Positions 32,790 to 43,201 are shown, numbered from the stretch's first letter. The stretch: 64,000 bases of DNA from Prevotella sp. (GCA_017458225.1 JAFTFX010000017.1:1-64000), one strand, 5' to 3'. A program made the numbers and translations. Notes: generated by a model from the letters alone, not told the origin.

Positions 32790-33479
32790 TTACAGTCTGA
32801 ACACGATGGGTATGCACACCTTGGTGCGGCAGGGCTTATCGTTCTGTATGCCAGCCGTCCAGCGGGGCATCATGCGCAGCACGCGCAGAGCCTCGCGGTC
32901 GCAATAGGTGTTCAGTGATTTCACGATGGCCACGTCGGTGATGGAACCGTCGGTGTTCACGATGAACTCGGCCACCACCTTGCCTTGCAGCTTTCGCTCT
33001 TTGGCCACTTCTGGATAGCGCAGGTTGCGCGTCAGCCATTTCATGAACTCCAGATAGCCGCCCGGAAACTGCGGCAAGTCCTCCACCACACGGAAGCTCA
33101 GCACGTCGTCTTTCTTATCGGGAGTCTCTGGCTGTTCTTCGGGCTGCTCGTCAAGGGTCTCTCCCTCCAGCGGCTGCTCGGGTTCGCGTTCGGGCTCCTC
33201 GGCAGGGCTTTCTTCCTCTTCCACCACCTTCAGTTTCACGGTGGGCTTTGGTTCGGCCTTCGGAGCCAGCGACAGCTCGTTCTCAGGGCGCATCAGCGGA
33301 GCTAACTCTTCGTCACTGCTGAGCAGTTCCAGCAGTTCGGGGTCGTCGAGCGGATCGCTGGGTTGGAACGGGAAATAGAGCGTGCCGAAGAACAGGGCCA
33401 GGGCTATGATGAGTCCCAGCACGAGCCTCTGCGGTCGTTGTCTCTCCAGGTCTGCCTTTGCGCTCTTCTTGATTTCCAT
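32790..33479 (-). CDS. TonB family energy transducer
   Basis: The 229-residue product has one N-terminal membrane helix (VLGLIIALALFFGTLYF), a Pro/Glu-rich periplasmic spacer (about 75-125), and a C-terminal TonB domain (PGGYLEFMKWLTRNLRYPE, GKVVAEFIVNTDGSITDV, MPRWTAGIQNDKP). It would couple proton-motive force to outer-membrane TonB-dependent transporters. ExbB and ExbD are not in view. The spacer is acidic, unlike the Lys/Pro spacer of E. coli TonB, but usual in Bacteroidetes. Confidence 0.9.
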   Translation of the reverse strand: MEIKKSAKADLERQRPQRLVLGLIIALALFFGTLYFPFQPSDPLDDPELLELLSSDEELAPLMRPENELSLAPKAEPKPTVKLKVVEEEESPAEEPEREPEQPLEGETLDEQPEEQPETPDKKDDVLSFRVVEDLPQFPGGYLEFMKWLTRNLRYPEVAKERKLQGKVVAEFIVNTDGSITDVAIVKSLNTYCDREALRVLRMMPRWTAGIQNDKPCRTKVCIPIVFRL

Positions 33480-33507
33480 CGTTGTGCTTTCGTTGTTTAA
33501 AGTTGGT

Positions 33508-35730
33508 CTATCGCCTCACCAGCATGGAGCCTGCGAATGGCCGATAGCCATCCAGCTGCACCACGTACACCTCGCCTCTTTGTGCCTGTGGCAGGTCTAT
33601 CCGGCAGTCGGTAGTTCCGGCAGAAACGGCTTGCTGCGCCAACTTGCTGCCAGAGAGTTGATAGACGGTGGCCCTCATTTGCGTGCTCAGCGCTTCAGGG
33701 AACAGCAGTCGTAGCTGTCCACCCTCGGTGAAGCCCATCTTGACGGGCGATGCCTGCTTCGATATCTCGTCGATATGGTCGACTCCCAGCAGGTAGAGCA
33801 GTCCGTGATAGGCATCCAGTTCACCGTGTCCGTACAGGTTGTTGGGATAGGCTAGTGTGGGGTCGCAGTGGCGGCTGGTGCGCGCCATCACCGCTTTCGC
33901 CTCGTCGGGTGTCAGGTCGGGCTTGGCCTGCAGCCACAGGGCGATGGCACCGGCCACGGCAGGAGCCGACGACGAGGTGCCGCTGTTGCAGTTCCAGGCG
34001 TAGGTACGCCCGCCAAAGTCATAGTAGCCCACGTTCCAGCGGGCATCTTCGGCCTCGGGATGGGCGGCAATATAGTAGCTGCTGTACGACGATACGATGT
34101 TGATGCCGGGAGCCATCACGTCGGGCTTGGTGCGCCCGTCCATCGTGGGTCCCGATGACGACATATTGGCCTTGCGCCCGTATTCGCCGTCAACGAACAC
34201 GCAACTGTCGCCCTGAGCGTTGATGGTGCCGTTGCGATAGGTCGTCGCCCCGACGCTGATGACGCATGGAGCGGCCGACGGTGCGTGGATGTTGTGGCTC
34301 ACCTCAGCCCCGTTGAGCAATGGGTTGGCCTCGTTGTCGCTAAGGAACACGTTCAGGGGCCACAGCTCCACATCGGCCTCCTGCCCAAGAAGTTCGAGCG
34401 AGAGGGGATAGTGCAGTCCGATGGAATGGTTGTTGTAGAGCACCACTTCGTAGCAGATGTCCGTAGGGTCGTAGCAGGATGGATAGGCTCCCACGGCCAG
34501 CGAGTCTATTTGCGGAGCCATGCAGCGGTAGATGGAGTCGGGGCTCTGCAGCACCTCTCTTGAAGAGATGAGCACGGTGTCGTTCTTCGTCTCGTTGTAG
34601 TAGACAAAGCGGAAGGCGAAGTCGTCCTTCGATTTCAGCGTGAACACCATGTTCTGTCCCACGTAGACGAAGGTGCCCTTCTGCGCAACGCCGCGCTCCT
34701 TGTGCATCCAGGTCTTCTGGTGTCCCTGGTTGCCGGCAGCGGCCACGATGATGCGGCCCGGTCCCACCAGCTGCTCCAGCATCTCATAGTAGAGCTGGCT
34801 GTCGCCCCAGAAGTTCTCGTGTCCGCCTTCGCTCAGCGAGGCCACACAGGGCTTACCCACACTCTCGGCATAGTCGAAGATGTACTTGAAGCCGAGGGCA
34901 TTCATCGCATCGGTGAATTTGTATTGCTGGGTGGAGTCGATATACTGCTTGTTGTTGCTCACCGCATTGGCCACCAGGCAGATGTCGCTTTCAGGAGCCA
35001 TGCCGCGATAGGGCGAGTCGTAGCCACTGCCGGCTGCAATGCCCAGCGTGTGGGTGCCGTGGGTGAAGTCGTTGCCGTCGCGCGAGTGCTGGGCTTCAAG
35101 CAGGGCCTGCGTGCCCATATAGTCGCGCCCTACGGGCAGACGACTGCCCAGGGTGTCGGCCGACAGCATGTCCCACAGGGCCTTGATGCGATAGTCTTTC
35201 AGGTCGCGGCTGTAGAAGTTAGGGTGGGTCAGGTCGAAGCCTATGTCCATCACGCCCACCACCACATCCTTGCCCGTATAGGCTTGGGGCAGTCCTTGTC
35301 CGGCATAGACGGGAAGGGCGTTCAGGTGCGTGCTCATCGAGTCGAGCAGCACCTTGCCCAGCGGACTGGCTTCGATGCGGCTGACGCGAGGGTCGGCGGC
35401 CATTGCCGACAGCTCTGAAAGGGGAATGTTGGCAATGAAGATGTTGCCCGTCTGCGACAGCGCCTGAGCGTGATAGGCATCGAACACCTGCTGTGCATGA
35501 TCGTCGGCAATGCGGACGAAGGCACACACTGCTGGTCCGCCTTGCGCCGGAATACTCTTCGCTGCCCTGCGCGCTTCGTTCTTCTGCACGTCGACCAACT
35601 GGCGGAGCCAGGGCGACAGCTTGGCACGCGAACAGTGCTGGGCTTCAGCCGACTGACAGAACAGTGCGAGCAGCAGCAACAGAACCGCCCGGTGGAGTGT
35701 CTTAAAAAAGAACCGTCGCATGGTCTTCAT
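33508..35730 (-). CDS. Secreted S8 family subtilisin-like serine protease with T9SS-type tail
   Basis: The 740-residue product has a signal peptide (to about AEAQ, residue 31), a propeptide-like region, and the S8 catalytic triad D162 (VVVGVMDIGFDLTHP), H224 (DFTHGTHTLGIAAG) and S586 (NSGTSSSAPAVAG). A large insertion between His and Ser (about 360-500) is beta-rich. The end (RGEVYVVQLDGYRPFAGSMLVRR) resembles a type IX sorting domain. It probably degrades proteins outside the cell. It follows its own -7 box and diverges from porQ, a T9SS gene. Confidence 0.92.
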   Translation of the reverse strand: MKTMRRFFFKTLHRAVLLLLLALFCQSAEAQHCSRAKLSPWLRQLVDVQKNEARRAAKSIPAQGGPAVCAFVRIADDHAQQVFDAYHAQALSQTGNIFIANIPLSELSAMAADPRVSRIEASPLGKVLLDSMSTHLNALPVYAGQGLPQAYTGKDVVVGVMDIGFDLTHPNFYSRDLKDYRIKALWDMLSADTLGSRLPVGRDYMGTQALLEAQHSRDGNDFTHGTHTLGIAAGSGYDSPYRGMAPESDICLVANAVSNNKQYIDSTQQYKFTDAMNALGFKYIFDYAESVGKPCVASLSEGGHENFWGDSQLYYEMLEQLVGPGRIIVAAAGNQGHQKTWMHKERGVAQKGTFVYVGQNMVFTLKSKDDFAFRFVYYNETKNDTVLISSREVLQSPDSIYRCMAPQIDSLAVGAYPSCYDPTDICYEVVLYNNHSIGLHYPLSLELLGQEADVELWPLNVFLSDNEANPLLNGAEVSHNIHAPSAAPCVISVGATTYRNGTINAQGDSCVFVDGEYGRKANMSSSGPTMDGRTKPDVMAPGINIVSSYSSYYIAAHPEAEDARWNVGYYDFGGRTYAWNCNSGTSSSAPAVAGAIALWLQAKPDLTPDEAKAVMARTSRHCDPTLAYPNNLYGHGELDAYHGLLYLLGVDHIDEISKQASPVKMGFTEGGQLRLLFPEALSTQMRATVYQLSGSKLAQQAVSAGTTDCRIDLPQAQRGEVYVVQLDGYRPFAGSMLVRR

Positions 35731-35772
35731 AATAAATTGGCAAAAAATGCGTTATTATACTAAATCAGACTG

Positions 35773-35780
35773 CAAATGTA
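35773..35780 (-). promoter_or_regulatory. -7 box for the subtilase gene
   Basis: Minus strand TACATTTG, 42 bases before the ATG at 35730. Confidence 0.55.
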
Positions 35781-35803
35781 CGAATTAATTCATAATAATT
35801 CCT

Positions 35804-35811
35804 TAACTTTG
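35804..35811 (+). promoter_or_regulatory. -7 box for porQ-cmk
   Basis: TAACTTTG, 21 bases before the porQ ATG at 35833. Confidence 0.6.
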
Positions 35812-35832
35812 CGCGAAATTTAGTCTTTACAG

Positions 35833-36780
35833 ATGAGAAAAAGTGTTCTCGTTGTCCTTTTCTCCCTGTTGACACTCGTCGTGGGAGCACAAGAAAGCCA
35901 GACGGCCTACAACTTTTTAAGGCTGCCGGTCAGTGCGCATGCCGCTGCACTGGGGGGCGACAATATCACGCTCACCGACGACGATGCCACGCTCATCTTC
36001 CACAATCCGGCATTGATACAGAACGTCTCCGACCGCACGCTCAACCTGAACGGCATGACCTACATGCAGGGCACCGTGACGGGCAGCGCCTCGTTTGTTC
36101 GGGCCATCGGCGAGCGCGGCACATGGGGTGTCAGCGGCCGCTATATGAGCTATGGCAGCATGAAGGAAATGAACGCGGTGGGCGAGCAGACGGGCACCTT
36201 CAGCGCTCGCGACATCTGCGTGGGCGGAACGCTGGCCTACGGGCTGACCAGTCGCATCAGCGGCGGCATCACCGCCAAGCTGGCGGCTTCCTATATGGGC
36301 AACTACAACTCGCTGGCGGCACTCGTCGACCTCGGACTGAACTACTACGACGAGGAGCGCGAGTGGAGCCTCTCGGCCGTGGTGCGCAACCTGGGCGGAC
36401 AGCTCTCGGCCTTCGAGGACGAGTTCGAACGCATGCCGCTCGACTTGCAGCTGGGTGTGTCGAAGCGTCTCATCGGCTCGCCGCTGCGGGTGACGGTCTC
36501 GCTCGTCCGACTGAACGACTGGGATTATGGCTTCACCAAGCATCTCGTGGTGGGTGCCGACCTGTTGCTGGGCCGTCAGTTCTATGTGGCTGCCGGCTAT
36601 AATGCCCTGCGCGCATCGGAAATGAAAATTGCTGATAATGAAGACGATACGAGCACTCACGGAGCAGGCCTCTCCATCGGAGGCGGCTTGACGCTGGAGC
36701 GTCTGAAACTGCATGTGGCCTACGCCCGCTATCACGTCAGTGCCTCGTCGCTGCTTGTCAACATCAGCTATCGGTTATGA
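35833..36780 (+). CDS. porQ: Type IX secretion system protein PorQ
   Basis: The 315-residue outer-membrane protein has a signal peptide (to VVGAQ) followed by TAYNFLRLPVSAHAAALGGD and LIFHNPALI, the N-terminal signature of PorQ, then alternating beta strands ending in an aromatic-rich SSLLVNISYRL. PorQ and related FadL-like barrels take part in T9SS substrate handling at the cell surface. It is followed 17 bases later by cmk; porQ-cmk adjacency is common in Bacteroidetes. Confidence 0.88.
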   Translation: MRKSVLVVLFSLLTLVVGAQESQTAYNFLRLPVSAHAAALGGDNITLTDDDATLIFHNPALIQNVSDRTLNLNGMTYMQGTVTGSASFVRAIGERGTWGVSGRYMSYGSMKEMNAVGEQTGTFSARDICVGGTLAYGLTSRISGGITAKLAASYMGNYNSLAALVDLGLNYYDEEREWSLSAVVRNLGGQLSAFEDEFERMPLDLQLGVSKRLIGSPLRVTVSLVRLNDWDYGFTKHLVVGADLLLGRQFYVAAGYNALRASEMKIADNEDDTSTHGAGLSIGGGLTLERLKLHVAYARYHVSASSLLVNISYRL

Positions 36781-36797
36781 ACTTTGAACTCTGAACT

Positions 36798-37496
36798 ATG
36801 AACTCAAAAAAGATTACAATTGCTATCGACGGCCATTCGTCGTGCGGAAAAAGCACCATGGCCAAAGACTTGGCCCGCGAGGTGGGCTATATATATGTAG
36901 ATACGGGTGCCATGTATCGCAGCGTCACGCTCTATGCTCTGCGGGGTGGGCTGTTTAATGCCGACGGCACCATTCGGACTGCCGAGCTGGAAGCGCGTAT
37001 GCCCCAGATACAAATTTCGTTCCAGCTGAATGCCGAGACGGGTCGCCCCGATACCTATCTGAATGGTGAGCGTGTCGAGGATGCCATCCGCTCGCTCGAG
37101 GTGTCGAGCCATGTCAGCCCCATTGCCACGCTTCCCTTTGTGCGCACAGCCATGGTGGCTCAGCAACAGCTGATGGGACAGGGCGGCGGTGTCGTGATGG
37201 ACGGCCGCGACATAGGCACCGTGGTGTTTCCCCATGCTGAACTGAAAATCTTTGTCACCGCCTCGGCCGAGGTGCGCGCTCAGCGCCGCTACGACGAACT
37301 GCAGCAGAAAGGCATGCCTGCCGACTACGATGATATTTTGAAAAATGTGCAGGAACGCGACTACATAGACTCGCATCGCGAGGTGTCGCCCCTCCGTCAG
37401 GCCGACGATGCCATTCTCTTGGACAACAGCCACATGACCATCGCCGAACAGAAAGCCTGGCTCATGGAGCAGTTCCGCCGCGTTGCCGGTAGTTAG
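36798..37496 (+). CDS. cmk: Cytidylate kinase
   Basis: The 232-residue product has the P-loop GHSSCGKST, the YVDTGAMYR nucleotide-binding segment, [12 protein letters not shown] and the LID region [14 protein letters not shown]. It phosphorylates CMP/dCMP with ATP. Length fits. The gene is co-directional with porQ, 17 bases apart, and converges on the ABC ATPase gene 8 bases away. Confidence 0.95.
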   Translation: MNSKKITIAIDGHSSCGKSTMAKDLAREVGYIYVDTGAMYRSVTLYALRGGLFNADGTIRTAELEARMPQIQISFQLNAETGRPDTYLNGERVEDAIRSLEVSSHVSPIATLPFVRTAMVAQQQLMGQGGGVVMDGRDIGTVVFPHAELKIFVTASAEVRAQRRYDELQQKGMPADYDDILKNVQERDYIDSHREVSPLRQADDAILLDNSHMTIAEQKAWLMEQFRRVAGS

Positions 37497-37504
37497 TATT
37501 CTCT

Positions 37505-38323
37505 CTACCCTACTCTCTCCTCTTTTTCCACTCTCACGCTCAGCCGCTCGCGGTCGAACACAATGCCTTCGCGCTCCACAAAGTGCCCCATTCGTCCACT
37601 GTCGGCCAGCTCTCTGGGTGTGCCTATGCTCAATGTTTCGCGCTCCATCAGCCACACTGTGTCGGCCACTTGCAGGGCCAGTTCCAGATCGTGTGTCGAC
37701 ATGAAGATGGTCTTTCCCATGGTGCGTGCCAGTCGTTTCAGCAACTGCATCACCTCCACCTTGCTCGGAAAGTCCAGGAAGGCCGTCGGCTCGTCCAGGA
37801 AGATGATGGGTGTCTGCTGAGCCAGCGCCTTTGCTATCATCACCTTCTGCCGCTCGCCGTCGCTCAGCGTGTCTACCGTCCGGCCTGAAAGTGCCCCGAT
37901 GCCCACCACGCTGATGCTCTCGTCCACGATGGCATAGTCGTCCTTCGTGAGCAGTCCCCAGAACCCCGTGTAGGGCGAACGGCCCAGTCCCACCAGTTCG
38001 CGCACCGTCATGTTCCTCACGTCGGGCTTCTCCGTCAGCACCACGCCTATCATGCGGCTCAGCTCGCGGTCGGTCAGCTCGCTGATCTCTGCCGTCTTCC
38101 CGTCGCTGCCCTCATAGCAGATGCTCCCCTCCAGCTTTGGCTGAAAGGCCGACAGTGTGCGCAGCAGTGTCGACTTGCCCACACCGTTGGGACCCAGCAG
38201 ACAGGTCAGCTCCCCACTCCTGATGCAGGCCTCGATGCCGCTGGCCACCACCTTCGTCACTTGCTTCGTGCGGTAGCCTATCGTCAGCCCCTTCAGCCTC
38301 ACCGTCATCGTGTTATTGTCCAT
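37505..38323 (-). CDS. ABC transporter ATP-binding protein, FecE/BtuD-like
   Basis: The 272-residue ATPase has Walker A LLGPNGVGKST, a signature-like LSDGERQKVMIAKAL, Walker B IIFLDEPTAFLDF, and the His switch STHDLELAL. Its closest pattern is the iron-siderophore/cobalamin importer class. No permease or binding protein is adjacent, so the partners must be elsewhere. Upstream, between this gene and parE, lies a 22-bp repeat array (38459-38605). Confidence 0.9.
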   Translation of the reverse strand: MDNNTMTVRLKGLTIGYRTKQVTKVVASGIEACIRSGELTCLLGPNGVGKSTLLRTLSAFQPKLEGSICYEGSDGKTAEISELTDRELSRMIGVVLTEKPDVRNMTVRELVGLGRSPYTGFWGLLTKDDYAIVDESISVVGIGALSGRTVDTLSDGERQKVMIAKALAQQTPIIFLDEPTAFLDFPSKVEVMQLLKRLARTMGKTIFMSTHDLELALQVADTVWLMERETLSIGTPRELADSGRMGHFVEREGIVFDRERLSVRVEKEERVG

Positions 38324-38382
38324 GTCGTTTCTCCTCTGTCAGATGCTAATTGTTTTTTCTTTCTTTCGCAGAATTTTCTCAG

Positions 38383-38390
38383 CAAAGGTA
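38383..38390 (-). promoter_or_regulatory. -7 box for the ABC ATPase gene
   Basis: Minus strand TACCTTTG, 59 bases before the ATG at 38323. Confidence 0.55.
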
Positions 38391-38458
38391 CGAATTACGG
38401 GGCAAAACGCCAAACACTTTCGCGACTTCTTCGCTCATGTCGGTACAATCCGCAAACA

Positions 38459-38605
38459 GTTAATATCATCTTTCGCTGCAGTTAATATTGAATCTCGCTG
38501 TAATTAATATCAAATCTCGCTGTGATTAATAGCAAATCATAGCGAGATTTGACGTTAAACAGAGCGAAAAATGACGCTAAACAGAGCGAGACTTGACGCT
38601 TATTG
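38459..38605. repeat. 22-bp array element with dyad-symmetric halves, copy 1
   Basis: Six 22-base units and a 15-base end unit without indels. Units 1-3 fit GTTAATATTGAATCTCGCTGTA; units 5-7 fit ACTTGACGCTAAACAGAGCGAG, which is related to the first type by reverse complement; unit 4 is transitional. The same series, unit for unit, occurs at 53056-53202 at about 86% identity by hand count. It lies just 3' of parE. It is not coding and has no spacer structure. Confidence 0.9.
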
Positions 38606-38620
38606 CAAAAACGGCAGATT

Positions 38621-40642
38621 TTAGTCGTATTCTTCCTCCTCTTCGGGGCGGTCTTCCTCGATGACCAGATTGTCGATGATGAAGTTCTGGCGCTCCATGG
38701 TGTTCTTGCCCATGTAGTATTCCAGGAGCTTCTGCACCTGGTCGGTCTTGTGCAGGGTGACCTGCTCCAAACGTATGTCGGGACCTATGAAACCGGCAAA
38801 TTCTTCAGGTGATATCTCTCCGAGACCTTTGAATCGGGTGATCTCAGGGTCGGGGCCCAAGTCGCGAATGGCCTGCAGGCGCTCCTCCTCGCTGTAGCAG
38901 TAGCGCGTGATGAAGTCGCTCTTCACTTGCGTTTTCTGTTCAGCCCGTTTGGTGTCTTCGTCGGTCAGCACCTGCTTGTTCTTGATTTTCGTGCGGCGGT
39001 TGCGCACGCGGAACAGCGGTGTCTGCAGCACGTAGACGTGGCCCTTGCGGATGAGCTCGGGGAAGAACTGCAGGAAGAAGGTGATGATGAGGAGGCGTAT
39101 GTGCATGCCGTCGACATCGGCATCGGTGGCCACAATCACCTTATTATATCTAAGTGTGTCGAGTCCCTCCTCGATGTCGAGGGCGGCCTGCAGCAGGTTG
39201 AACTCCTCGTTCTCGTAGACCACCTTCTTGGTGAGCCCGAACGAGTTGAGCGGTTTTCCGCGCAGCGAGAAGACGGCCTGCGTGTTCACGTCGCGGCTCT
39301 TGGTGATGCTGCCGCTGGCCGAGTCGCCCTCAGTGATGAAGATACTCGATTCCTCCTTGCGGTCGTTCTTCACGTCGCTGAAGTGTATGCGGCAGTCGCG
39401 CAGCTTGCGGTTGTGCAGATTGGCCTTCTTGGCGCGCTCGCGGGCCAGCTTCGTCACGCCGGCCATTGCCTTACGCTCGCGCTCGCTCTCCTGAATCTTC
39501 TGCATCATCACCTCGGCGGTGTCGGGGTTCTTGTGCAGATAGTTGTCAACCTCCTGCTTGATGAAGTCGCCCACATATTTATTAATAGAGGGGGGCATGG
39601 GGTGTTCGGCATCTACCTGTGTGGGCACGGGGGCCATGGTCAGCGAGCCCAGCTTGATCTTCGTCTGGCTCTCGAACATGGGCTCTTCCACGTTCAACGC
39701 GATGGCTGCCACGATGCCCGTGCGGATGTCGCCATACTCGTAGTTCTTCTGGAAGAACTCCTTGATGGTCTTGGCGATGTGCTCCTTGAAGGCGCTCTGG
39801 TGGGTGCCGCCCTGTGTGGTGTGCTGTCCGTTGACAAACGAGTAGTACTCCTCGCCATACTGGTTGGCATGGGTGAAGGCAATCTCAATGTCCTCGCCCT
39901 GCAGGTGTATGATGGGATAGAGGGCATCGCTGGTCATGCGGTCCTTCAACAGGTCCTCCAGGCCGCGGCGCGAAAGGATGCGGCGGCCGTTGTACATGAT
40001 GGCCAGGCCCGTGTTCAGATAGGTGTAGTTGCGCAGCATGGTCTCCACGATGTCGTCGTGGAACTGGTAGTGCAGGAACAGCGTGTCGTCGGGTTCGAAG
40101 TAGATATAGGTGCCGTTCTCGTCCTGCGTGTCCTCGGTAGTGTCGCTGACCAGCTTGCCTTTCTCGAACGTGGCGCGGCGCACCTTGCCGTCGCGGAACG
40201 AGGCCACCTCGAAGTGGGTGCTCAGCGCGTTGACGGCTTTCACACCCACGCCGTTCAGACCTATCGACTTCTTGAAGGCTTTCGAGTCGTACTTACCGCC
40301 GGTATTCAGCACGCTCACGGCCTCAATCATCTTGCCTTGCGGAATGCCGCGGCCATAGTCTCTGACAGAGACAGACCCTCCCAGGGAGGGGCCGGGGGTG
40401 GGTCTCTCAATATTGATCTCGATGCGGTCGCCGGCCTTCATCTTGAACTCGTCGATGGAGTTGTCGATGACCTCTTTCAGCAACACATAGATGCCGTCTT
40501 CAGCCAGCGAGCCGTCGCCCAGTCGACCGATGTACATGCCAGGGCGCAGGCGTATATGCTCCGTACCGGTCAGGGTGCGGATGTTATCGTCGTTGTAGTC
40601 TGTTTGTTCTTGAGGAATGATTATGCTATTGTCGTCTGTCAT
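38621..40642 (-). CDS. parE: DNA topoisomerase IV subunit B (GyrB/ParE family)
   Basis: The 673-residue product has the GHKL ATPase ([41 protein letters not shown]), transducer and TOPRIM domains ([25 protein letters not shown]) and ends in an acidic tail. It pairs with ParC to decatenate and relax DNA. The ATG at 40642 is preferred over an in-frame TTG at 40651 that would overlap the upstream gene. Between two beta strands of the ATPase domain (INIE and VSVRD) lies [11 protein letters not shown], encoded by the 33-bp palindromic element at 40373-40405; other copies of the repeat occur in this window. Confidence 0.93.
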   Translation of the reverse strand: MTDDNSIIIPQEQTDYNDDNIRTLTGTEHIRLRPGMYIGRLGDGSLAEDGIYVLLKEVIDNSIDEFKMKAGDRIEINIERPTPGPSLGGSVSVRDYGRGIPQGKMIEAVSVLNTGGKYDSKAFKKSIGLNGVGVKAVNALSTHFEVASFRDGKVRRATFEKGKLVSDTTEDTQDENGTYIYFEPDDTLFLHYQFHDDIVETMLRNYTYLNTGLAIMYNGRRILSRRGLEDLLKDRMTSDALYPIIHLQGEDIEIAFTHANQYGEEYYSFVNGQHTTQGGTHQSAFKEHIAKTIKEFFQKNYEYGDIRTGIVAAIALNVEEPMFESQTKIKLGSLTMAPVPTQVDAEHPMPPSINKYVGDFIKQEVDNYLHKNPDTAEVMMQKIQESERERKAMAGVTKLARERAKKANLHNRKLRDCRIHFSDVKNDRKEESSIFITEGDSASGSITKSRDVNTQAVFSLRGKPLNSFGLTKKVVYENEEFNLLQAALDIEEGLDTLRYNKVIVATDADVDGMHIRLLIITFFLQFFPELIRKGHVYVLQTPLFRVRNRRTKIKNKQVLTDEDTKRAEQKTQVKSDFITRYCYSEEERLQAIRDLGPDPEITRFKGLGEISPEEFAGFIGPDIRLEQVTLHKTDQVQKLLEYYMGKNTMERQNFIIDNLVIEEDRPEEEEEYD
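40373..40405 (-). repeat. 33-bp palindromic element inserted in frame in parE
   Basis: Reads AGACCCTCCC... to ...GGGTGGGTCT, with the same terminal AGACCC/GGGTCT and AGGGAGGGG core as the paired elements at 47455, 55775 and 58541 but without an intervening sequence. Being 33 bases (11 codons) it keeps the parE frame. Confidence 0.85.
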
Positions 40643-40647
40643 GTGAA

Positions 40648-41799
40648 TCAAAGTGCTTTCTTATAACATCTTCTGCGCTTGTGCTGCTCGTTCTCGTAGT
40701 ACTGCCACTGCTGCTGAACGGCTGTATTGCTCTCCATGTGCACATGGCTCTCGCCCCACTTGAAGCCGTACTTCTGATAGACGGGTATCAGGTGGTAGAA
40801 CAGCAGGGCATTGGCACCCTTGGAGCGATATTCGGGCAGCACGCCGATGAGCAGCAAGTCGACAATGTCGGTCTTGTGGAACTTCAGAGCCCGCAACAAG
40901 TGCCACCAGCCCATAGGCCACAGGCGACCGTTGCGGCACTTCTGCAGAGCGCGCGTCAGCGAGGGGATGGTGATGCCCACGCCAATCACTTTGTGGTCGG
41001 GGGTGTTCCAGTCCTCAATGACGCAAATCATGTCCATCGAGAAGAACTTGAAGTATTTCTCCACATACTCGTCAATCTGCTTGTCGGTCATCTGCGAGTA
41101 GCCGTACAGGTTGGCAAAGGTCTGGTTCACCAGGTGGAGCACCTTCTTGCCATACTGCTCAGGCCCGAACACCTGATCGCGCGTCAGCTGCGGACAGTGC
41201 AGGTTGTAGCGCTGCATGGTCAGCTCGGCCACGCGGCGGAACTTGTCGGGCATGCCCTCCTTGGGCACGTAGATCTTATACTCCACATAGTCGTTGTCCT
41301 TCTCGTAGCCTTCCAGACGGGCCATGTGCTCAGGATAGTAGGCATAGTTGTAGATGGTCGACATGGTGCCCAGCTGGTCGAAGCCCTTGGTGAGCATGCC
41401 CTCGGGGTCCATATCGGTGAAGCCCAGCGGACCGATGATCTCCTTCATGCCCTTCGCACGGCCCCAGTCCTCGACAGCCTTCAGCAGTGCTGCCGACACC
41501 TCGGGGTCGTCAACGAAGTCGATCCAGCCGAACCTGACGCAGGGGCGGTTCCACTGCTCGTTGTAGCGGTGGTTGATGATGCCTGCCACGCGGCCCACCA
41601 GCTTGCCATTCTTGTAGGCCAGGAAATACTCTGACTCGCAGAACTCAAAGGCCGAGTTCTTGTCGCGGCTCAGCGTTTCCACCTCGTCGCTATACAGATT
41701 GGGCGCGTCGTAGGGACTATTCTTATACAAATCATAATGCAACTGGATGAATGCATCCAGGTCTTTTCTGGTAGTTACCTTTTTGATTTCTACAGACAT
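40648..41799 (-). CDS. GNAT-like N-acetyltransferase superfamily protein
   Basis: The 383-residue cytoplasmic protein has an N-terminal GNAT-like region ([40 protein letters not shown]) and a C-terminal acetyltransferase-like region ([20 protein letters not shown]) with the acetyl-CoA loop character. It resembles the uncharacterised YghO-type family. The stop lies just upstream of the parE start, so it may share an operon with parE. Substrate unknown. Confidence 0.8.
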   Translation of the reverse strand: MSVEIKKVTTRKDLDAFIQLHYDLYKNSPYDAPNLYSDEVETLSRDKNSAFEFCESEYFLAYKNGKLVGRVAGIINHRYNEQWNRPCVRFGWIDFVDDPEVSAALLKAVEDWGRAKGMKEIIGPLGFTDMDPEGMLTKGFDQLGTMSTIYNYAYYPEHMARLEGYEKDNDYVEYKIYVPKEGMPDKFRRVAELTMQRYNLHCPQLTRDQVFGPEQYGKKVLHLVNQTFANLYGYSQMTDKQIDEYVEKYFKFFSMDMICVIEDWNTPDHKVIGVGITIPSLTRALQKCRNGRLWPMGWWHLLRALKFHKTDIVDLLLIGVLPEYRSKGANALLFYHLIPVYQKYGFKWGESHVHMESNTAVQQQWQYYENEQHKRRRCYKKAL

Positions 41800-41830
41800 G
41801 ATTTTGATATTATTTGCCGTTAAAACAGCA

Positions 41831-41838
41831 CAAAGATA
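41831..41838 (-). promoter_or_regulatory. -7 box for the GNAT-parE unit
   Basis: Minus strand TATCTTTG, 31 bases before the ATG at 41799. Confidence 0.55.
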
Positions 41839-41911
41839 GGAATAATTTGTCTAAAGATGGCAGAAAAAAACTATTTTTTCATAAAAATTACGAATATTCA
41901 AAAATAATCAT

Positions 41912-41919
41912 TATCTTTG
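41912..41919 (+). promoter_or_regulatory. -7 box for the OmpA-family gene
   Basis: TATCTTTG, 60 bases before the ATG at 41980, leaving a leader of about 55 bases. Confidence 0.55.
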
Positions 41920-41979
41920 CACCGATGTTTGAACACATATTATTGATCAATAAATTATAAAAAACAAATCTCTAGAGTA

Positions 41980-43194
41980 ATGAAAAACAAAAGACTACTA
42001 CTAATGGCAGCCTTGCCTATGCTGCTATTCGGTTCCGTGCAAGCACAGAACGACGGTAAGCGCTATCCGCTGAAATCCTACTCGTTTGTTGAAGTACAAG
42101 GCGGCGTTCAGCTCACCTCTACCGATGCACCCATGGACAAGCTGTACACACCCACGGCTGCCCTCTCTTTCGGCCACTACTTCTCGCCCGTTGTGGGTGC
42201 CCGTCTGCATGTGAATGCATGGCAGGCCAAGAGCGGATTTGAGTCGCTCGGGCAGTACTACAAGTGGAAGTATGTGACTCCCGACCTCGACCTGTTGCTC
42301 AACCTGACCAACCTGTTCAGCAGCAACAACTCAGGCAGCCACTTCCTGAACGTCATCTTGCTGGGCGGTATCGGTCTGAACTACGCCTGGGACAACGACG
42401 AACTGAAAGCACTGAACCTGCACCCCAGCAATATCCCCCTGGCATGGGACGACAACCGTCTGAGCCACAACCTGCGTGCCGGTCTGCGTCTGGAGACCAA
42501 CGTGACGAAGCCCCTCGGCCTTTCGCTCGAAGTGAACGCCAACTCGCTGAGCGACCGCTTCAACTCGAAGACCAACAATGCCGACGACTGGCAGTTCACC
42601 GCCATGCTGGGCCTGAGCTTCCGCTTCAACCACAAGTATGCTAAGCCCAAGTATGTCACGAAGATGGTCGACGTGGTGGAGACGATAGAGGTTGAGGTTC
42701 CTGACACCATCATCGTGAAGGAGCAGCGCCCGATTGTTAAGACCGAGACCAAGAAGATTGAGAAATACATCTTCTTCAAGGTGGCACAGAGCGATGCCGA
42801 CAAGGCTGCTGGCTACAATGATGCCATCAAAGAGGTGGCCGACCTGATCAAGAGCAGCGAGAATGCCAAGTTCACCATCACCGGCTATGCAGACAAGGGC
42901 ACCGGTTCGGCCAAGACTAACAAGAAATACGCCAAGAAGCGTGCTGAAGACGTGACCAACGATCTGGTGAAAGTCCACGGTGTCGATGCCGCCATCCTCA
43001 CCACCGACTCGAAGGGCGACACCGTTCAGCCGTTCCCCGAGGATAACAACAAGAACCGTTGCGTCATCATCACTGGCGAGGGCGACTTCAAGGTACAGGC
43101 TACTGAGGAGGTAGAAGTACAAAAGATTACCACCAAGAAGGTTCAGAAAGAGGTGACCCGTCAGGTGGAAGTGAAGGAAGAAGTAGCACAGTAA
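41980..43194 (+). CDS. OmpA family outer membrane protein
   Basis: The 404-residue product has a signal peptide (to VQAQN, residue 23), an N-terminal beta-barrel-like part (about 30-220), and an OmpA-like peptidoglycan-binding region near 260-370 (YIFFKVAQSDADKAAGYNDA, FTITGYADKGTGSAKTNKKY). The end is a charged Glu/Val/Lys coiled segment. It probably links the outer membrane to the cell wall. It has a typical -7 box and stands alone in its direction. Confidence 0.88.
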   Translation: MKNKRLLLMAALPMLLFGSVQAQNDGKRYPLKSYSFVEVQGGVQLTSTDAPMDKLYTPTAALSFGHYFSPVVGARLHVNAWQAKSGFESLGQYYKWKYVTPDLDLLLNLTNLFSSNNSGSHFLNVILLGGIGLNYAWDNDELKALNLHPSNIPLAWDDNRLSHNLRAGLRLETNVTKPLGLSLEVNANSLSDRFNSKTNNADDWQFTAMLGLSFRFNHKYAKPKYVTKMVDVVETIEVEVPDTIIVKEQRPIVKTETKKIEKYIFFKVAQSDADKAAGYNDAIKEVADLIKSSENAKFTITGYADKGTGSAKTNKKYAKKRAEDVTNDLVKVHGVDAAILTTDSKGDTVQPFPEDNNKNRCVIITGEGDFKVQATEEVEVQKITTKKVQKEVTRQVEVKEEVAQ

Positions 43195-43201
43195 GCAATA
43201 C

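Noticed and set aside
38927..40666. Long antisense frame opposite parE
   Set aside because: Shadow of parE; composition dominated by His, Val and Gln, no domain.
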